Origin: Motacilla alba alba
Lineage: Eukaryota; Chordata; Aves; Passeriformes; Motacillidae
Length of the DNA stretch: 64,000 nucleotides
Assembly (NCBI RefSeq): GCF_015832195.1
Contig: NC_052045.1
Location: forward strand, 558,001-622,000
Direction: 5' to 3'
The stretch's first letter is position 1. Each line of letters opens with the position of its first letter. The notes under the pieces are model-generated. The model was not told the origin of the DNA, did no database searches, and saw only the letters and a program-made list of their open reading frames with translations. Below are positions 1 to 16,475 of the stretch, piece by piece. The translations under genes and the position numbers were made by a program.

Positions 1-5129
<5,129 letters not shown>

Positions 5130-5814
5130 TCAGGCACGCGGGGGTCGCCGGCCGGCCGCGGCCAGCATGCTGCTCGGCCGTCCCCAAGGCCGGGGACGCT
5201 GCCGGGCAGCCTGGCCACCGCCGCCCACCGCCGGTCGGCACGGCAGCCCGGGACACACCGGCGGGACGAGCACCAGAGCCCCGGCGCGGCACGCAGCAGT
5301 TTAGCTCGAGCGATTTCGTCCTCTGGGATCTTCCCCTTTTGACTTTCTGGTGCCTTTTTATTCCTCCCAACTTCTGGCAGGGGAAAGTTTGCAGGCAGAG
5401 GTGAGCGTTTCTACGGAGATCACGCAGATCGCTTGCAAGACATCCCTCCAAGCTTCTCCAGACGCGCTATCTGCACGCAGCCATGGCACATCCACTTGGT
5501 GCAAGATCATCGCATCTCTCCTAGCCCCGATTTCTGCAGTTAACTTTTCTTCCCACCCGTCCCCTCCCCATTCAAATCCCGGCAAACACCTGTTAGACTC
5601 CAGCAGGGGCTGTCCGGTTGCAGGGGTTTTCTGGATCCTTTTTCCTCTTCTCGCTTAGAGGAGACCCGAAGCAGTCGGTGCTGAGGCACTGGGCTGAGGC
5701 GCCTCGGGAAGCCTCTTCTGCTGCGCTCCTGACAGGTGAGCGCAGCCTCCCCTGCCCGGCACGCTCGGCTCTCGCACCGCAGCTCTTCCCAGCCGGTAAA
5801 CAAGCAGCTCCCGA

Positions 5815-5885
5815 GCCGGGACTGCAGCAGCAGGAGCAGCAACAGCAGCGAGAGCAGCAACAGCGGCAGCGGCAGCGGCAGGATC
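5815..5885. repeat. Interrupted CAG/CGG triplet-like tract upstream of FGF13-S
   Basis: About 70 bases of CAG, CAA, CGA and CGG-type triplets (plus-strand reading) lie 0.7-0.8 kb upstream of the S start codon within the CpG island. The tract is interrupted by AGG, GAG and CAA units, so it is not a pure expansion. On the gene's strand it reads as CTG/CCG/TTG triplets and may lie in the 5' UTR or proximal promoter. Confidence 0.7.
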
Positions 5886-6120
5886 CCTCCGGCAGCGATG
5901 CGGGCACCGCGCACTCCCCACGAGCCGTGCGCTGGGTACAGAAATGAGGCGACGCAGCAAACCCCTTATCACCACCTCCCTCCTCCTCCGCCCGTGCCTC
6001 CTCCTCCTCCTCCCGCTCCTCTCCGGCGCGGCGGAGAGCGGAGAGCCCGGCCCGGCGCTGCGGGGCGGCCGCGGGGCCGCGGCGGGGAGGGGGCTGGGGC
6101 GGGCAGGGGAGGGGGCACCG

Positions 6121-6290
6121 GGGCGGGTACCGGGGCGGGGGTGCCACGGGAGGGGGTACCAGGGGAGGGGGTGACACGGGAGGGGGTGACACGGGAGGGG
6201 GTACCAGGGGAAGGGGGTACCAGGGGAAGGGGGTACCAGGGGAAGGGGTACCGCGGGAGGGGGTGCCAGGGGCGGGGGTACCTGCGCCGC
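6121..6290. repeat. G-rich 15-16-bp tandem repeat inside the CpG island
   Basis: Roughly ten copies of a G-rich unit alternate between a form with GTGACACGGGAGGG and a form with GTACCAGGGGAAGG. The G-rich strand is the plus strand, which is the template for FGF13. Four closely spaced runs of three or more G recur throughout, so quadruplex formation is possible. The array is about 1.0-1.2 kb upstream of the S start codon. Confidence 0.9.
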
Positions 6291-7440
6291 TCGGAGCCGC
6301 CTCCCGGCAGGCGCAGACACCCAAACAGACGTGACTGCGGTGAGCAAGCAGCCCCGCCGGGCCGGAGCGAGCGCACCTGGCTGGCAGCAGCGCCGGGCTC
6401 GGGGCAGGGCGCAGCTCCGGCCACCGCTGTCCCCTGCCTTTCCCTCATCCTTACAGGGGGTCCCCCCTCTGCATCACGGATTTATTGGAGGCTTTTTGCG
6501 TCTCTCTTTTTGCCGTTCCTTTCCACCGCCCGCTCTCAGCGGCAGCTTCGTAGCAGACGAGGAAATCCTCAGAAAGAGCGATTTCCCTGCCGCTGCCGTG
6601 TTCCCCGTTCCCCACCGTGTGTCCCCGCGGCCGGGGTCTCCTGCAGCCGGGTTTACTGATGCCGAGCTGCGGTGGCGGCGGGCCGGGGCCGGGGCCGGGG
6701 CCGGGGCCATGGCCGTGCCGGGAGGCCGGGCACAGCCTGGCCCCCGCTGGGGTCAGTGCCCTGCCGCGGACACCGAGCCCGCAGCCCCCTGCCCAGGACA
6801 CCGGGAGCGGGAGGTCCTGGAGATCCCCCCGCAGCCCACTCCCGGCTCTTCAGCATGCCTTCCAGCTGGAGCCTCAATCAGAGCCAGTTCAGGCCGGAAA
6901 TAAAGCAGAGATCTGCAGCCCCGGAGGCAAACAACTCTTGAGAGAATTTGTCCCAAGGCAGAGGGATTCACAGGCGCTGAGGCGGGGTGGGATGTCCCCG
7001 AGAGCTGGCTCAGGCAGGGGCAGAGCCCGGTGGGGACTGCGATGGCAACAGGCTGCTGTCACCCACGGCGGGCAGCCGTGTCCCTTGTGCCAGGGCCAGG
7101 GGCCACAGAGATCCCAGGGATGGCTGGGCTGCTGTGACAGCACCAGGCTCCCGATGTGCTTCCAGGCTCGGCCAGCTGCTGAGGGCGTTTGCCCTTCCTC
7201 CTGTCCTCCATGTGCCCTCAGCAGAGGCAGGTGCCCCCATCCCTGCCTGGGGTGACGCGCAGGGACAAGGCCTGGCACGGGCAGCAGACGCCGTGCTGCC
7301 CAGCACCTCCCCACAGCTCAGCTCCAGAGGTTGCTGCACCTCTGCAGATACCACAGCCCTTCCCTCGGCTGGGAACAGCCACAGCAACAGCTTCTCACTC
7401 TGCTCCACCGGGAATCCCTGTCCCACTGACCGCTGTGCAG

Positions 7441-7724
7441 GCCAGGCCCTGTGACACTGCATGGTACAGGCTCTGTGACAATGCATGCTACAGGCTCTGT
7501 GACAGAGCCCAGCCAGGCCCTGTGACAGAGCACGGCCAGGCCCTGTGACACTGCACGGCCAGGCCCTGTGACAGTGCACGGCCAGGCCCTGTGACACTGC
7601 ACGGCCAGGCCCTGTGACAGTGCATGGTACAGGCTCTGTGACAGAGCCCAGCCAGGCCCTGTGACAGTGCACGGCCAGGCCCTGTGACACTGCACGGCCA
7701 GGCCCTGTGACAGTGCAGGGCCAC
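7441..7724. repeat. 23-bp minisatellite
   Basis: About twelve copies of a unit with GGCCAGGCCCTGTGACACTG, spaced 23 bases apart. Variants have ACAGTG for ACACTG, or TGGTACAGGCTC for the GGCCAGGCCC part. Minus-strand frames of 119-226 codons run through it with a repeated Cys-His-Arg-Ala pattern and are artefacts of the repeat. Confidence 0.95.
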
Positions 7725-9586
7725 CCTTGCAGGCGTCGGTGTCACCTCAGGCTGTGCTGGGCCTGGCACCCCATCCCACACGCTGTCCCCTGGCTGCAGG
7801 AGCCGCCTGGGTACACACACACCTACACGCACACGTTTGTTTGTGAGGCAGCCCATGCACACAGGCATATTAAACAAACACTCCTAATTTAAGTTTAACG
7901 GTGGGGTAAAAATAGCTGTAATTCACAAGTTCCACCACTACCCTCATCTGCCAGTCCACATAAGACATGTGAAATCCAACACAGGAGACAGCCAGTTGGA
8001 TATTATTAGCAATAACTCATCCCACTCAACTCACCGGTAACATACTATGGATTTTGCCATCTTTCCACTTCCAATACAGTCATGAGTGAGGCTTGTTTTC
8101 TTTCCTGAGACTCACCCATTACTTTATAAATATTCTCAATTTGGAAAGCAGTGTTTGATCTTCAGATCAAAGTGAAGCTGCCTCATTGTGATCTGTCCTA
8201 CAAGGTCACAAGACATTGCGTTTTCACAGAGACTAACCAGAACTCTGAATTCAGCTAACCTTGAAAATCCCAGGGAAAAGCAGTATATAAAAGCCGTATG
8301 TGGGATATCTTTCTGCCAGCATCCCAGCCTGCATGCTTAAAATCCATAATGAAAATTCATTTGCACAAATGTTCCTTGACAGATAACTAAAGAGAGGAAC
8401 AAAAATAGCATATATGCATAATCAGATTTAAGTTTCAAAAAACAGTTCTCTAGTTTTTTTGCATGAGCAACCTCTTCATCTATCGGTACTCCTACAAACA
8501 TGTCTTCATTTACTATAAATGGCACATGAAAATGAAGATCTTGTTGGGAAAACGTCTTTGGTACAGGACCAGCCTTTGGACTACTTCAGTGTTCCAGATA
8601 TAAAAATCTCAAAGAAACAGCTTTATTTTCTTTCAAAAGCAAGAGCTGCTCACTCCCCACCACACTAAAATAAAATAAAATCACATTCCAAGTGACTTTT
8701 TGAATGCAGAAGACAACCAGACATTCCCTGAGCACACATTCTCTCTCTTTACGATTATTGCAGTGGGACACATTTAAAGCTAAGGGGTTAATTGCCAGTG
8801 TCATTTCAATCAAAGAGAAATCAGCATGGACAGACTTGTCCAGTTGCTGTCAGGGACAGTGCCACCCTCTCCCTGGAGCTGCCATCTGACCAGAAGCAAT
8901 TCCACTGTTTTGAAGTAGACAAAGATCTCACCCACTTTTGATTTACAATTTTTCCTCCCAGTCATCTGTTGAGTGTTTGCTCATGATTATTTCCATGATT
9001 CTGATCACTGAAATGTGCTTGAACCTTCCGAAGCTGCCTGGATTGGGCAGAAGCAGAGCCTGCAATTTGGCACGCAGGCCAGGAGCAGCTCTTGGAGGCA
9101 GGGCATGGTGCCTGGCAGCCCTTTTTTTTTTTTCAGGCAGCCCTTGCTGCCTGGCTCCTGCACAGAAAAGCATCAAATCCCCATCACTGGCCCAAACTGC
9201 AAGCAGTGCTGGCTCTTTCACCCAGCTAGAGGAAAGTGCCAAAGTTCTGGTTTTCCCTTCCTCCTCCCTGAATCATCTGTGCTGTGGTCCCAGAGCACTG
9301 CTGTTTGCTCTGGGCTTGAATCTATCCCGAGCACAAAAGATTTACAGCCGGTCCTGTCTCATGCTGAGCAAAACAAAAACTGAGACCAGGTGAAAAATAC
9401 CAAGCCAGCTGCAGTGCTGACTGCCATGGAAGCAGCTGCAAGGACAGCCAGAGCCCATCGTGCAGCCTGTCTGTGTCCAGGGCAGCCCTGAGCAGAGAAT
9501 CCTTCCCCCAGGGCTCCTCACTGCCCACAAGCCCAGCGTGTGACCCCAGGGGACCCACGCTCCTCTGTGCCCTGTGAAGCATCAGC

Positions 9587-9591
9587 AATTC
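9587..9591. repeat. Target-site duplication, left copy (AATTC)
   Basis: The five bases immediately before the LTR's TGTCATGG end match the five bases after its other end. Confidence 0.85.
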
Positions 9592-9721
9592 TGTCATGGT
9601 TTGACCCTGGCCCAATGCCAGTGCCCCCATGAAAACCCATCCTCCCCTGGTGTCTGCTGTGAGATGTGATCAGAGACAGAGCAAAGCAGGCCTCCACTTG
9701 CAAACAAAAGGAAAAAAAAAC

Positions 9722-9727
9722 TTTATT
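9722..9727 (-). terminator. LTR polyadenylation signal AATAAA
   Basis: AATAAAG on the minus strand is followed within a few bases by a T-rich run and then GTTTG, resembling a downstream element. It is about 130 bases from the LTR's 3' end and in the sense direction of FGF13, so it could in principle end Y- or U-started transcripts early. Confidence 0.6.
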
Positions 9728-10090
9728 AGCACACAATTATAAAATGGACACACAGAGCAGAATGGAAACCTGTCAAACATTCCTCCTCCCCCCACTCAAT
9801 TCTCACAGAATGACACAAAACCTCAGTTCTTTATCCAGTCCATCACACTCTTCAAATAATCAACACAGTCCATCTCCACCCTTCCGACAATCACCTCTCA
9901 TTTCATCAAGGAGAGAAGAGCCCCCCCTTGTGCCACAGGCCAATCCCCGTCACTCAACAACTACACGTCGTGACTTCTTCCTTCCATGTTCAGTGCTCTC
10001 ACCACTGCACATGGACCAGAGCTGCTTTTAGGGTTTCCCTTTCAAGAATGCCCAGTTCCAGAAGAGAACGACAGTCTCTCACTGTTTTGG

Positions 10091-10290
10091 GACACCAGTC
10101 CCCCCCCAATATTTCACCCCCTGGGGCCGAGGGGTCTCACCATTACTCATCACCTGTCGTCTCCGCTCACGTCACTCCTTGGCGCCGCCTCCTCCTGTTC
10201 GGGACACCAGTCCCCCCCAATATTTCACCCCCTGGGGCCGAGGGGTCTCACCATCACTTCTTTGGCGCCGCCTCCCCCTAAAATGCAGTC
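10091..10290. repeat. 112-bp tandem duplication inside the LTR
   Basis: The segment beginning GACACCAGTC at 10091 recurs at 10203. Both copies continue through CAATATTTCACCCCCTGGGG and a CTTTGGCGCC/CTTGGCGCC block. The second copy breaks off near 10290. The copies are closely similar, so the duplication is recent or belongs to the LTR's source element. Confidence 0.88.
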
Positions 10291-10421
10291 TCTGTATTAC
10301 AGGAAAGATTCTGCTCATGGCTATACAAGAAAGAGTCCAGCCAAAAGCCACTCTATCATCTCCTCCACCTAGGATTTCCTCAGCTTCTCTCCGTCGTTCT
10401 TCACTTGCACCGCTCTCTCAC

Positions 10422-10429
10422 CTTTTATA
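10422..10429 (-). promoter_or_regulatory. LTR TATA box
   Basis: TATAAAAG on the minus strand, about 555 bases into the LTR, in the right orientation to drive transcription toward exon S. Confidence 0.6.
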
Positions 10430-10984
10430 TTTCCTCTCATCCGTCTCTCTCTCCTTCGACTCCCGGAGGATCAGCATTTGCCAGGTTTCCACCTTCCGCA
10501 GAAGGGTTAAAATCACAGTCTCTGCTCATTACGAACTCCCACACCAGTTCCGCACTCTTCACTGGGCACGGTTCCCATTGCCTCGGCCAGGCCGGTACTA
10601 TCAAGTTCAAGATAGCACTGGCACCTCTCTCTCACTCTCTCTCTCCCGAGGAGGGGGGGCTGCCCACTGCTTCTCTGAGTTCCTCCACCCCTCCGTCTCT
10701 GTGGGGAACTCACTCTTATCCAAGCCATCGCCTCCCGTCTCCGGCCCATGGCTCCGGCCTACCTCCCCCGCCCAGCCCGAAGCTGGGCAGGGGAGGTCTG
10801 AACTCTTCCATCCACCGGAACCAAGAGAGCTAAGATCCTATGAGCTCTCGCTTTTAACCCCTGTGTTCTCAGAGGCGGATCCATATCCTCAATGGTCAAA
10901 CCAGGTGCCAATATCCACATCTGGGCACCTATTGGTTTGACTACTACCACCTCCCAAAAACTCATTTCCTCTCAAACCACGACA

Positions 10985-10989
10985 AATTC
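10985..10989. repeat. Target-site duplication, right copy (AATTC)
   Basis: This copy pairs exactly with 9587-9591. The perfect match suggests an insertion that is not very old. Confidence 0.85.
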
Positions 10990-13900
10990 TCATGACACGC
11001 TGCCATAATGCAGGAACTGACTTCCTTGGGTCAGAATATCCCATCCTTGGACTAAACTGCATTCTCAGTTATTTCCCGTTCCCCTACATAGAAAGTAGTT
11101 AAAGATTTATAGTAGGCCCTATATAAACTAATAGTGTTTAGGTCAAACTAATGCTGCATCAAAATCAGACCAGAAGAAAAAAATCCCAAGCCAGCTCCAA
11201 GCCTCACTCAGTCTATCTCAAGCCCCAAACCACTCCTCTGCAGTTACAAACTTGAAGCTGCTTTGGTGTGACAAAAAAAATCAGCCTGCCATTGGGTGTC
11301 AGGAGTCCCTCCCGAGGCTCTTTTGTTCTTGCTGTTACAGAAAAAGCAGGAAAAAAAAGCTTCAAACATCAAACCTATGGACTATTTCCACTGCCTACAC
11401 TCTCCAAAAGTAGAGCATTATTTTCTGAAAAGCACCACCAGAATCTCGTCTCTTTTCAGGATGAGATAAACAAGACTTTCTCCAGTCAGGGATGACACAG
11501 CAGCACTGAGGCCCCGGTGGTTTTTGCTCTCCTAAGTAAACAGAATTACTATTCACCAGGAAGCAGAGCTGCTCAGAGCCCAGTCCTGCATCACTGAACT
11601 CCTGTGTGAAATATCCCATGGACGTGACTCAGCCTCTGCTCTGCAGCCAGCCCTGGACACAGCCTGCAGCACAGCAGGGCTGAGCACGCTGTGCTGGCCC
11701 CTCGGCACCCCAGAGCTTGGGCTGTACCCACACAGGGCTCCAACAACACCAGCCTGGGCTTTACTGCTGAGGGCAAGATGAAAAAAGCTGTTAGAGGAAG
11801 CTGAGCTTCCAAGCAGCTCCAGCCCAAGAGCTCAATCTTGAGCATATTTTAGTAACTCACCAACATGAAAATTAATAGTAAAGAATGGCTACAACAAGCA
11901 GCTGCAAACAGAAGTATTTTTATGTTGAGAGCATAAGGGCACTTGTAAATAGTGATGTGGATATTCCTGTGTGTGTGTCTGTGTCATGGTTTTTTGCAGA
12001 AGTGCACTGGGCAGCCTTGCTCAGAAACAGGAAAAAAATCAAAATAGATTCCTGTGACACCAGTGTAGACATGGCACCTAGACCCACTTTATCTAAACGC
12101 TCACTTCTTCCTCAAAGGATGAGGTGACGGGTTCATTTTTATCTTCTCAGGGTACGGACTCACGAATCCCAACACCAGAGGAGACCCCAGCACAGCTGGC
12201 ACACAGGACTGGATGTGCCAAAACTGGCACCCATCCAGCAAAGCACAGAAACACACCCCTGACTTCAACACGTGAGACATCTCACCAGGACTACTGGGAT
12301 ATTTAAAAAATAATTGTGTAGCTGATGCATCACAAAAGGTTCTCACAGACTAAGCCCGTTCTCTTCTCATATCTGCTCAAGTTTGCCAGGGCAAGGTCTT
12401 GTGACTGACGAGAATTTGGGTCTCTTCTTCGTGACATACATGACCTGCTAAATGCTGAGGATGGCCACGGCACCTCACATAAAGAACACCAGATTCCCCT
12501 CAGATTCCTCAGAAAATACTAATGAGAGAAAACCCAGTTCTGCCTTTTCCCAGCTGTGAATTCCAATTCCTTTATGCTATAGCAGTAAAAACTGGATTTG
12601 ATCTGACCTGGTAGTGCAGCCATTTTTGGAAAAGGAGGACATTGTTTGAAGATAGAAAAATAGAAATATTTTTACCTAGGCTAATTCATATTCAGTCATC
12701 CCAAAATGTCAACCACAAAAGCTCGTCTAGCCGGGGCATAAAAGATCAGTGCCAATCAGCTGGGAAAGGTCACAGAACAAACACAGGGGATCATCTCCCC
12801 CGGCTCTGCGGGCTCCCGAAATGGGAACGTGTTATTCCAGTGCCTGGGGGCCCGAGCTGAGCCAGGAACCTGAGCAGTGCCCAAGTGACTTCTGTGCCCA
12901 CCACACAGCCCAGCGACACTCCCACATCAGCATGCACGGAGGGATCTGCTCACTCCCCTCCCAGCACGGTGGCTCTTGGAAACATCAGTGTAAATGACAG
13001 CTTATCGTCCCTGAATCATTTACATCTCAGCATGGGACACACCAGAAGTGTGGGCTGTGTGCCACTGTCCAACTTAACATAAGGCCGCTTTACACATGAC
13101 AAAACACTGCAAATAGTCCTTCACAGAGCCAAGGCAAGTTGCCTGGAAATTGCCACATTACTCAAATAAGATCTTTTCCCACCTTTTCACAGATCTGATG
13201 GTTCGTCCTTTGTCAACAGCTTGACCAAAACAGACTCAGTGGGTCCCCACTGAGCTGGAGCCTCTGAGAGTTCTCCTCCTTCCCCTGCATGCAAGCATTT
13301 CACCAGCTTCTCACAGTCATGCTCCCTGCTTGGCTCAGAACGAGCTCCTGCCCCACTGCTCGGCTCCACGGAACCCCAGAGCCCAGCCCACTGTGATCCT
13401 GCGACGGATGCCACGCCTGGCAATTCCCACCGCTGTGTTAACGCTGCCGGCTCAGCTGGCTCCTAGCCATGCAAACAAATTACCCACACTGGGGTCACCA
13501 GAGCCTGGCACTGCCTTTCTGGGACTTCTACCCAAATGCCCAGATCATGGCGCCACATTCACACAGACAAATGAGAAGGTGAGCAGAGCTGGTCACAAAT
13601 GAAAGGGACTTTGAGGAAGAAGCGTTGTGTCTTGGATGGAAGCAGAGCTCTCCAGGAACGGGACTCAGACCCTGCACCAGTCAGTGATGCTTCTGGAAAT
13701 GTGGACGTGGAGCCTGGCTCACTCACTGGCATGGAACTGGAACCAGTTTACCCAAACAGAATGCTGGTCTCAGTCTCTGTAAGCAGAGGGAAGGTCTGTC
13801 CTTGAGGATCAGGAGAAGAGCCACGAGCCTGAGCTTCCTTTGGGTCTCTGTTCACCAGGTAATAATCATGGTATGAACAGAGGTGTAACCAGACATATCT

Positions 13901-16020
13901 GACTTAAGTGATGGAAAAAGGAGGTTTATCTAAGCTCATCTGACCAGGTATCTGGGCTGAATACTCAAGAAAGCAGAGAGAAAGGCAACTCCAGATGGCA
14001 CTTCATTCCCATACAAAGAACACCACTATCTTCCCAGCTTTATGAAGGAAAACATTACCTCTGCTTTACTGAACCTGTTGCAGAGTGATTCAGACTGTAC
14101 CTCGTGCATTGTTATGATAATTAATATTCACCACCACCAAAATTAGGTGAACCCTTAATGAAGGTCAGCAGCTCAGGGTCAGTGCTCTCTCACACATGGG
14201 AACAAAAATCCAGCCCAGGCAGTGGCTCAGTCACACTTCCCACACTCAACTGGCCCTGCAGAAATCAGCCTCATGACAGGAGCTGCTGCTGGCAAGAGCA
14301 GAACAAAGGTGACATCTAGAAATCACTCCGGGATTTTGAATTGAAAAGTACAATGCATCATAAGCAAACAGAAGAGAATTCATTGTCATAGGTTAGATGC
14401 ACTATTTTCACAAGCAACACCATGAAAAACATTGGCCAGCAAACAGGAATATGAACCACAAGCCAGCATCTGCTCTGTGGGATTTAAATAGGTCTGGAGA
14501 CTAGAAAAAATGTGTATGCAAATTTCACAGAAGCAAATTAAAAGAAATTCAGAGAAGTCAATTCAGAGAAGGAAGCTAATGGCAGAACATCTGCTGCTGC
14601 TCCCAATATTCGCATTAGAGGCTGGGAACATTTCTGGGGACTCAGGCCTCATCAGAAAGCTCAAAAAGGTTCTGTTGCTATGCAGAGAAACAGTGCTCAG
14701 AAATCAGAGAAAGAGACAGGAAGCTGCCCGAGCTCAGCACTGTTATTGCTTGCTGAGGTCCAGCTGAGCTCCAGCAGGGCTGCATTTGCTTGTACAGACT
14801 GGGTAACTGTCCCACCCGTGGCACATTTCTACCAAAGCCACCACAAAAGCAGCAGACTAAGCTGCACAAGTAGACACAAAGATAATGCCACGATTTTAAT
14901 CCAATTCCCAGTCCATACGCATGGCCTTTGCAACACCCAGTCCTACAGCTAAAAGGTGCTGAGCTGAATTCAGAGCAGACAGACAGACACACTGTTAACA
15001 GCTGATGGTAAATCCAGGACTTCTGTCCTCTCCTTCAGCCCCCAGCCCCTTGTTCATCACTCTCCTTTTCCACCTCTTCCCACCAGATCTTCTTTCCTCG
15101 TTTCACTAAAAACTACAACATGTTTCTGATGAGAAGTAGTCACAAAACCCATCAGTATCTCCATGTCCTTACCCTTCAGCTGAGGTCAACTTAACCTTGT
15201 TTACAAACTTATAAGCTTAGTTTAGCTTTATCTACAACATTCCAAGGCTTGGGAGCTTTTGCTGGGAAGGAACAAGGAGCACACTGAGACTGTCAAGCAC
15301 AGAAGTAAGCCTGCTGGATAGTAATAAGTTCTCTGGGCATATATTCATACAGACAGAAATAGAGACATGTTTTCTGCCTTTCTTCTTCCTGATTCATAAA
15401 TATGAGCAAACCCAAAATGTTACAAAAAGGCTGAGATGCACAAACACTAGGGAATCAGAGGGGAGCTGTCAACGATGGAAGAAACTTTCACCTCCCTCAG
15501 TCCTTTTTTTTTTTTCCCAGTTCTGCAATATATTAAACATCTTACTCAGGGACTATATTTTTAAACCTTTACTGCCATAAATTTTAGCCTACTTAAAAAA
15601 TTCTGATGAACAGCCTTTTCAGGAAGCTTTCAGCAAAATATAGAGTTTCCTGTACAGGAAGTATGCAGTAAAACATGAATTTGTAAACAGCTACAAACCA
15701 AACAAATGGAACAGATTTCCAGCACTGAAAGTACTGGAAACGAACGAAATTGGGAAAATGAGAACCGAGAGAGACACCTGCAGTCAGTCCGGGCAAGTGC
15801 CGGCAAGGTTCCCGCCTGGCTGTCGCTCCGGGGTCTGTCGGGGCTGCTGGAAGCAGGTGGAAGCACCTGGCTGGAAGCTCAGCAGCTGGGCAGGGCTGGG
15901 CTGGGCTGGGCGAGCCGGGAGAGCCGGGAGAGCCGGGAGAGCCGCTGCGGCTGCCCCGGCAGCTCCGCATCTGGGGCTCGGAGCGGCTGCCTCTGCAGCT
16001 GCGGGCCGGGCACCGGCACA
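10985..16020 (-). other. Intron between exons U and S, above the LTR
   Basis: No gene or clear mobile element is recognised. The composition is mixed unique sequence, AT-rich near 13850-14500 and 15050-15700. A short pyrimidine run sits near 15505-15520. Frames up to about 100 codons show no family resemblance. Confidence 0.65.
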
Positions 16021-16243
16021 GGGCACCCCGGGAACAGGGCACCCCGGGAACAGGGCACCCCGGGAACAGGGCACCCCAGGGCACCCCGGGAACAGGGCAC
16101 CCCAGGAACAGGGCACCCCAGGGCACCCCGGGAACAGGGCACCCCGGGAACAGGGCACCCCAGGGCACGCCGGGGAACAGGGCACCCCGGGAACAGGGCA
16201 CTCGGGGAACAGGGCACCCCGGGGAACAGGGCACCGGCACAGG
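16021..16243. repeat. 16-bp GC-rich minisatellite
   Basis: About fourteen copies of GGGCACCCCGGGAACA, some reduced to GGGCACCCCA and some with an extra G. Frames of 206-251 codons on both strands cross the array and carry its periodicity, so they are not genes. It sits in a locally CpG-rich patch, about 15.9-16.35 kb. Confidence 0.95.
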
Positions 16244-16360
16244 GCAGCGCCCAGAGCGCTCCCGAACAGCTCCGCCCGCCGGAGCCCGGAGCTGTCCGCG
16301 GTGCTGCCCGGCCGGGGCGGCCGCTCCGCGCCCAGCCGCATCCCGCACCCCTTATCCCTC

Positions 16361-16475
16361 ATCCCCACAGCATGGTGACACGTCCCCACAGCACAGTGAC
16401 AATCCCCACAGCGTGGTGACACGTCCCCACAGCACAGTGACCATCCCCACAACGTGGTGACACGTCCCCACAGCA
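16361..16475. repeat. 20-bp minisatellite
   Basis: Five to six copies of a unit with TCCCCACAGCNNNGTGACA, 20-21 bases apart. Two alternating subtypes (GTGGTGACACG and CACAGTGACAA) give a 40-bp higher-order period. It lies about 120 bases from the 16-bp array. Confidence 0.88.

Larger units (their letters stand above)
6901..9591 (-). other. Intron between exons U and S, below the LTR
   Basis: No gene is seen. It holds the 23-bp minisatellite at 7441-7724. Its middle part (about 7880-8800) is AT-rich unique sequence in contrast to the GC-rich repeats beside it. Short frames here show no family resemblance. Confidence 0.7.
9592..10984 (-). mobile_element. Solo endogenous-retrovirus LTR, minus orientation
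   Basis: A 1,393-bp element runs, on the minus strand, from TGTCGTGGTTTGA at 10984 to TCAAACCATGACA at 9592. It has TG/CA ends and 13-base imperfect terminal inverted repeats. It is flanked by a perfect 5-bp duplication, AATTC, at 9587-9591 and 10985-10989. A TATA box (TATAAAAG, 10429-10422) and an AATAAA signal (9727-9722) are correctly ordered. No internal gag, pol or env sequence is present, so it is a recombined solo LTR. A 5-bp duplication is typical of ERVL-like insertion; class I elements usually make 4 bp and ERVK-like 6 bp. It is transcribed, if at all, in the same direction as FGF13. I do not assign a family name. Confidence 0.88.

Noticed and set aside
5593..6659. Long frames in the CpG island (243 and 307 codons)
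   Set aside because: GC-rich, stop-poor DNA and a tandem repeat explain them. No domain or conserved motif is seen.
10180..10230. Primer-binding-site-like TGGTGTCCCGAACAG on the minus strand in the LTR
   Set aside because: It lies inside the element rather than just after an LTR end, is part of the 112-bp duplication, and its match to a tRNA 3' end is only partial.
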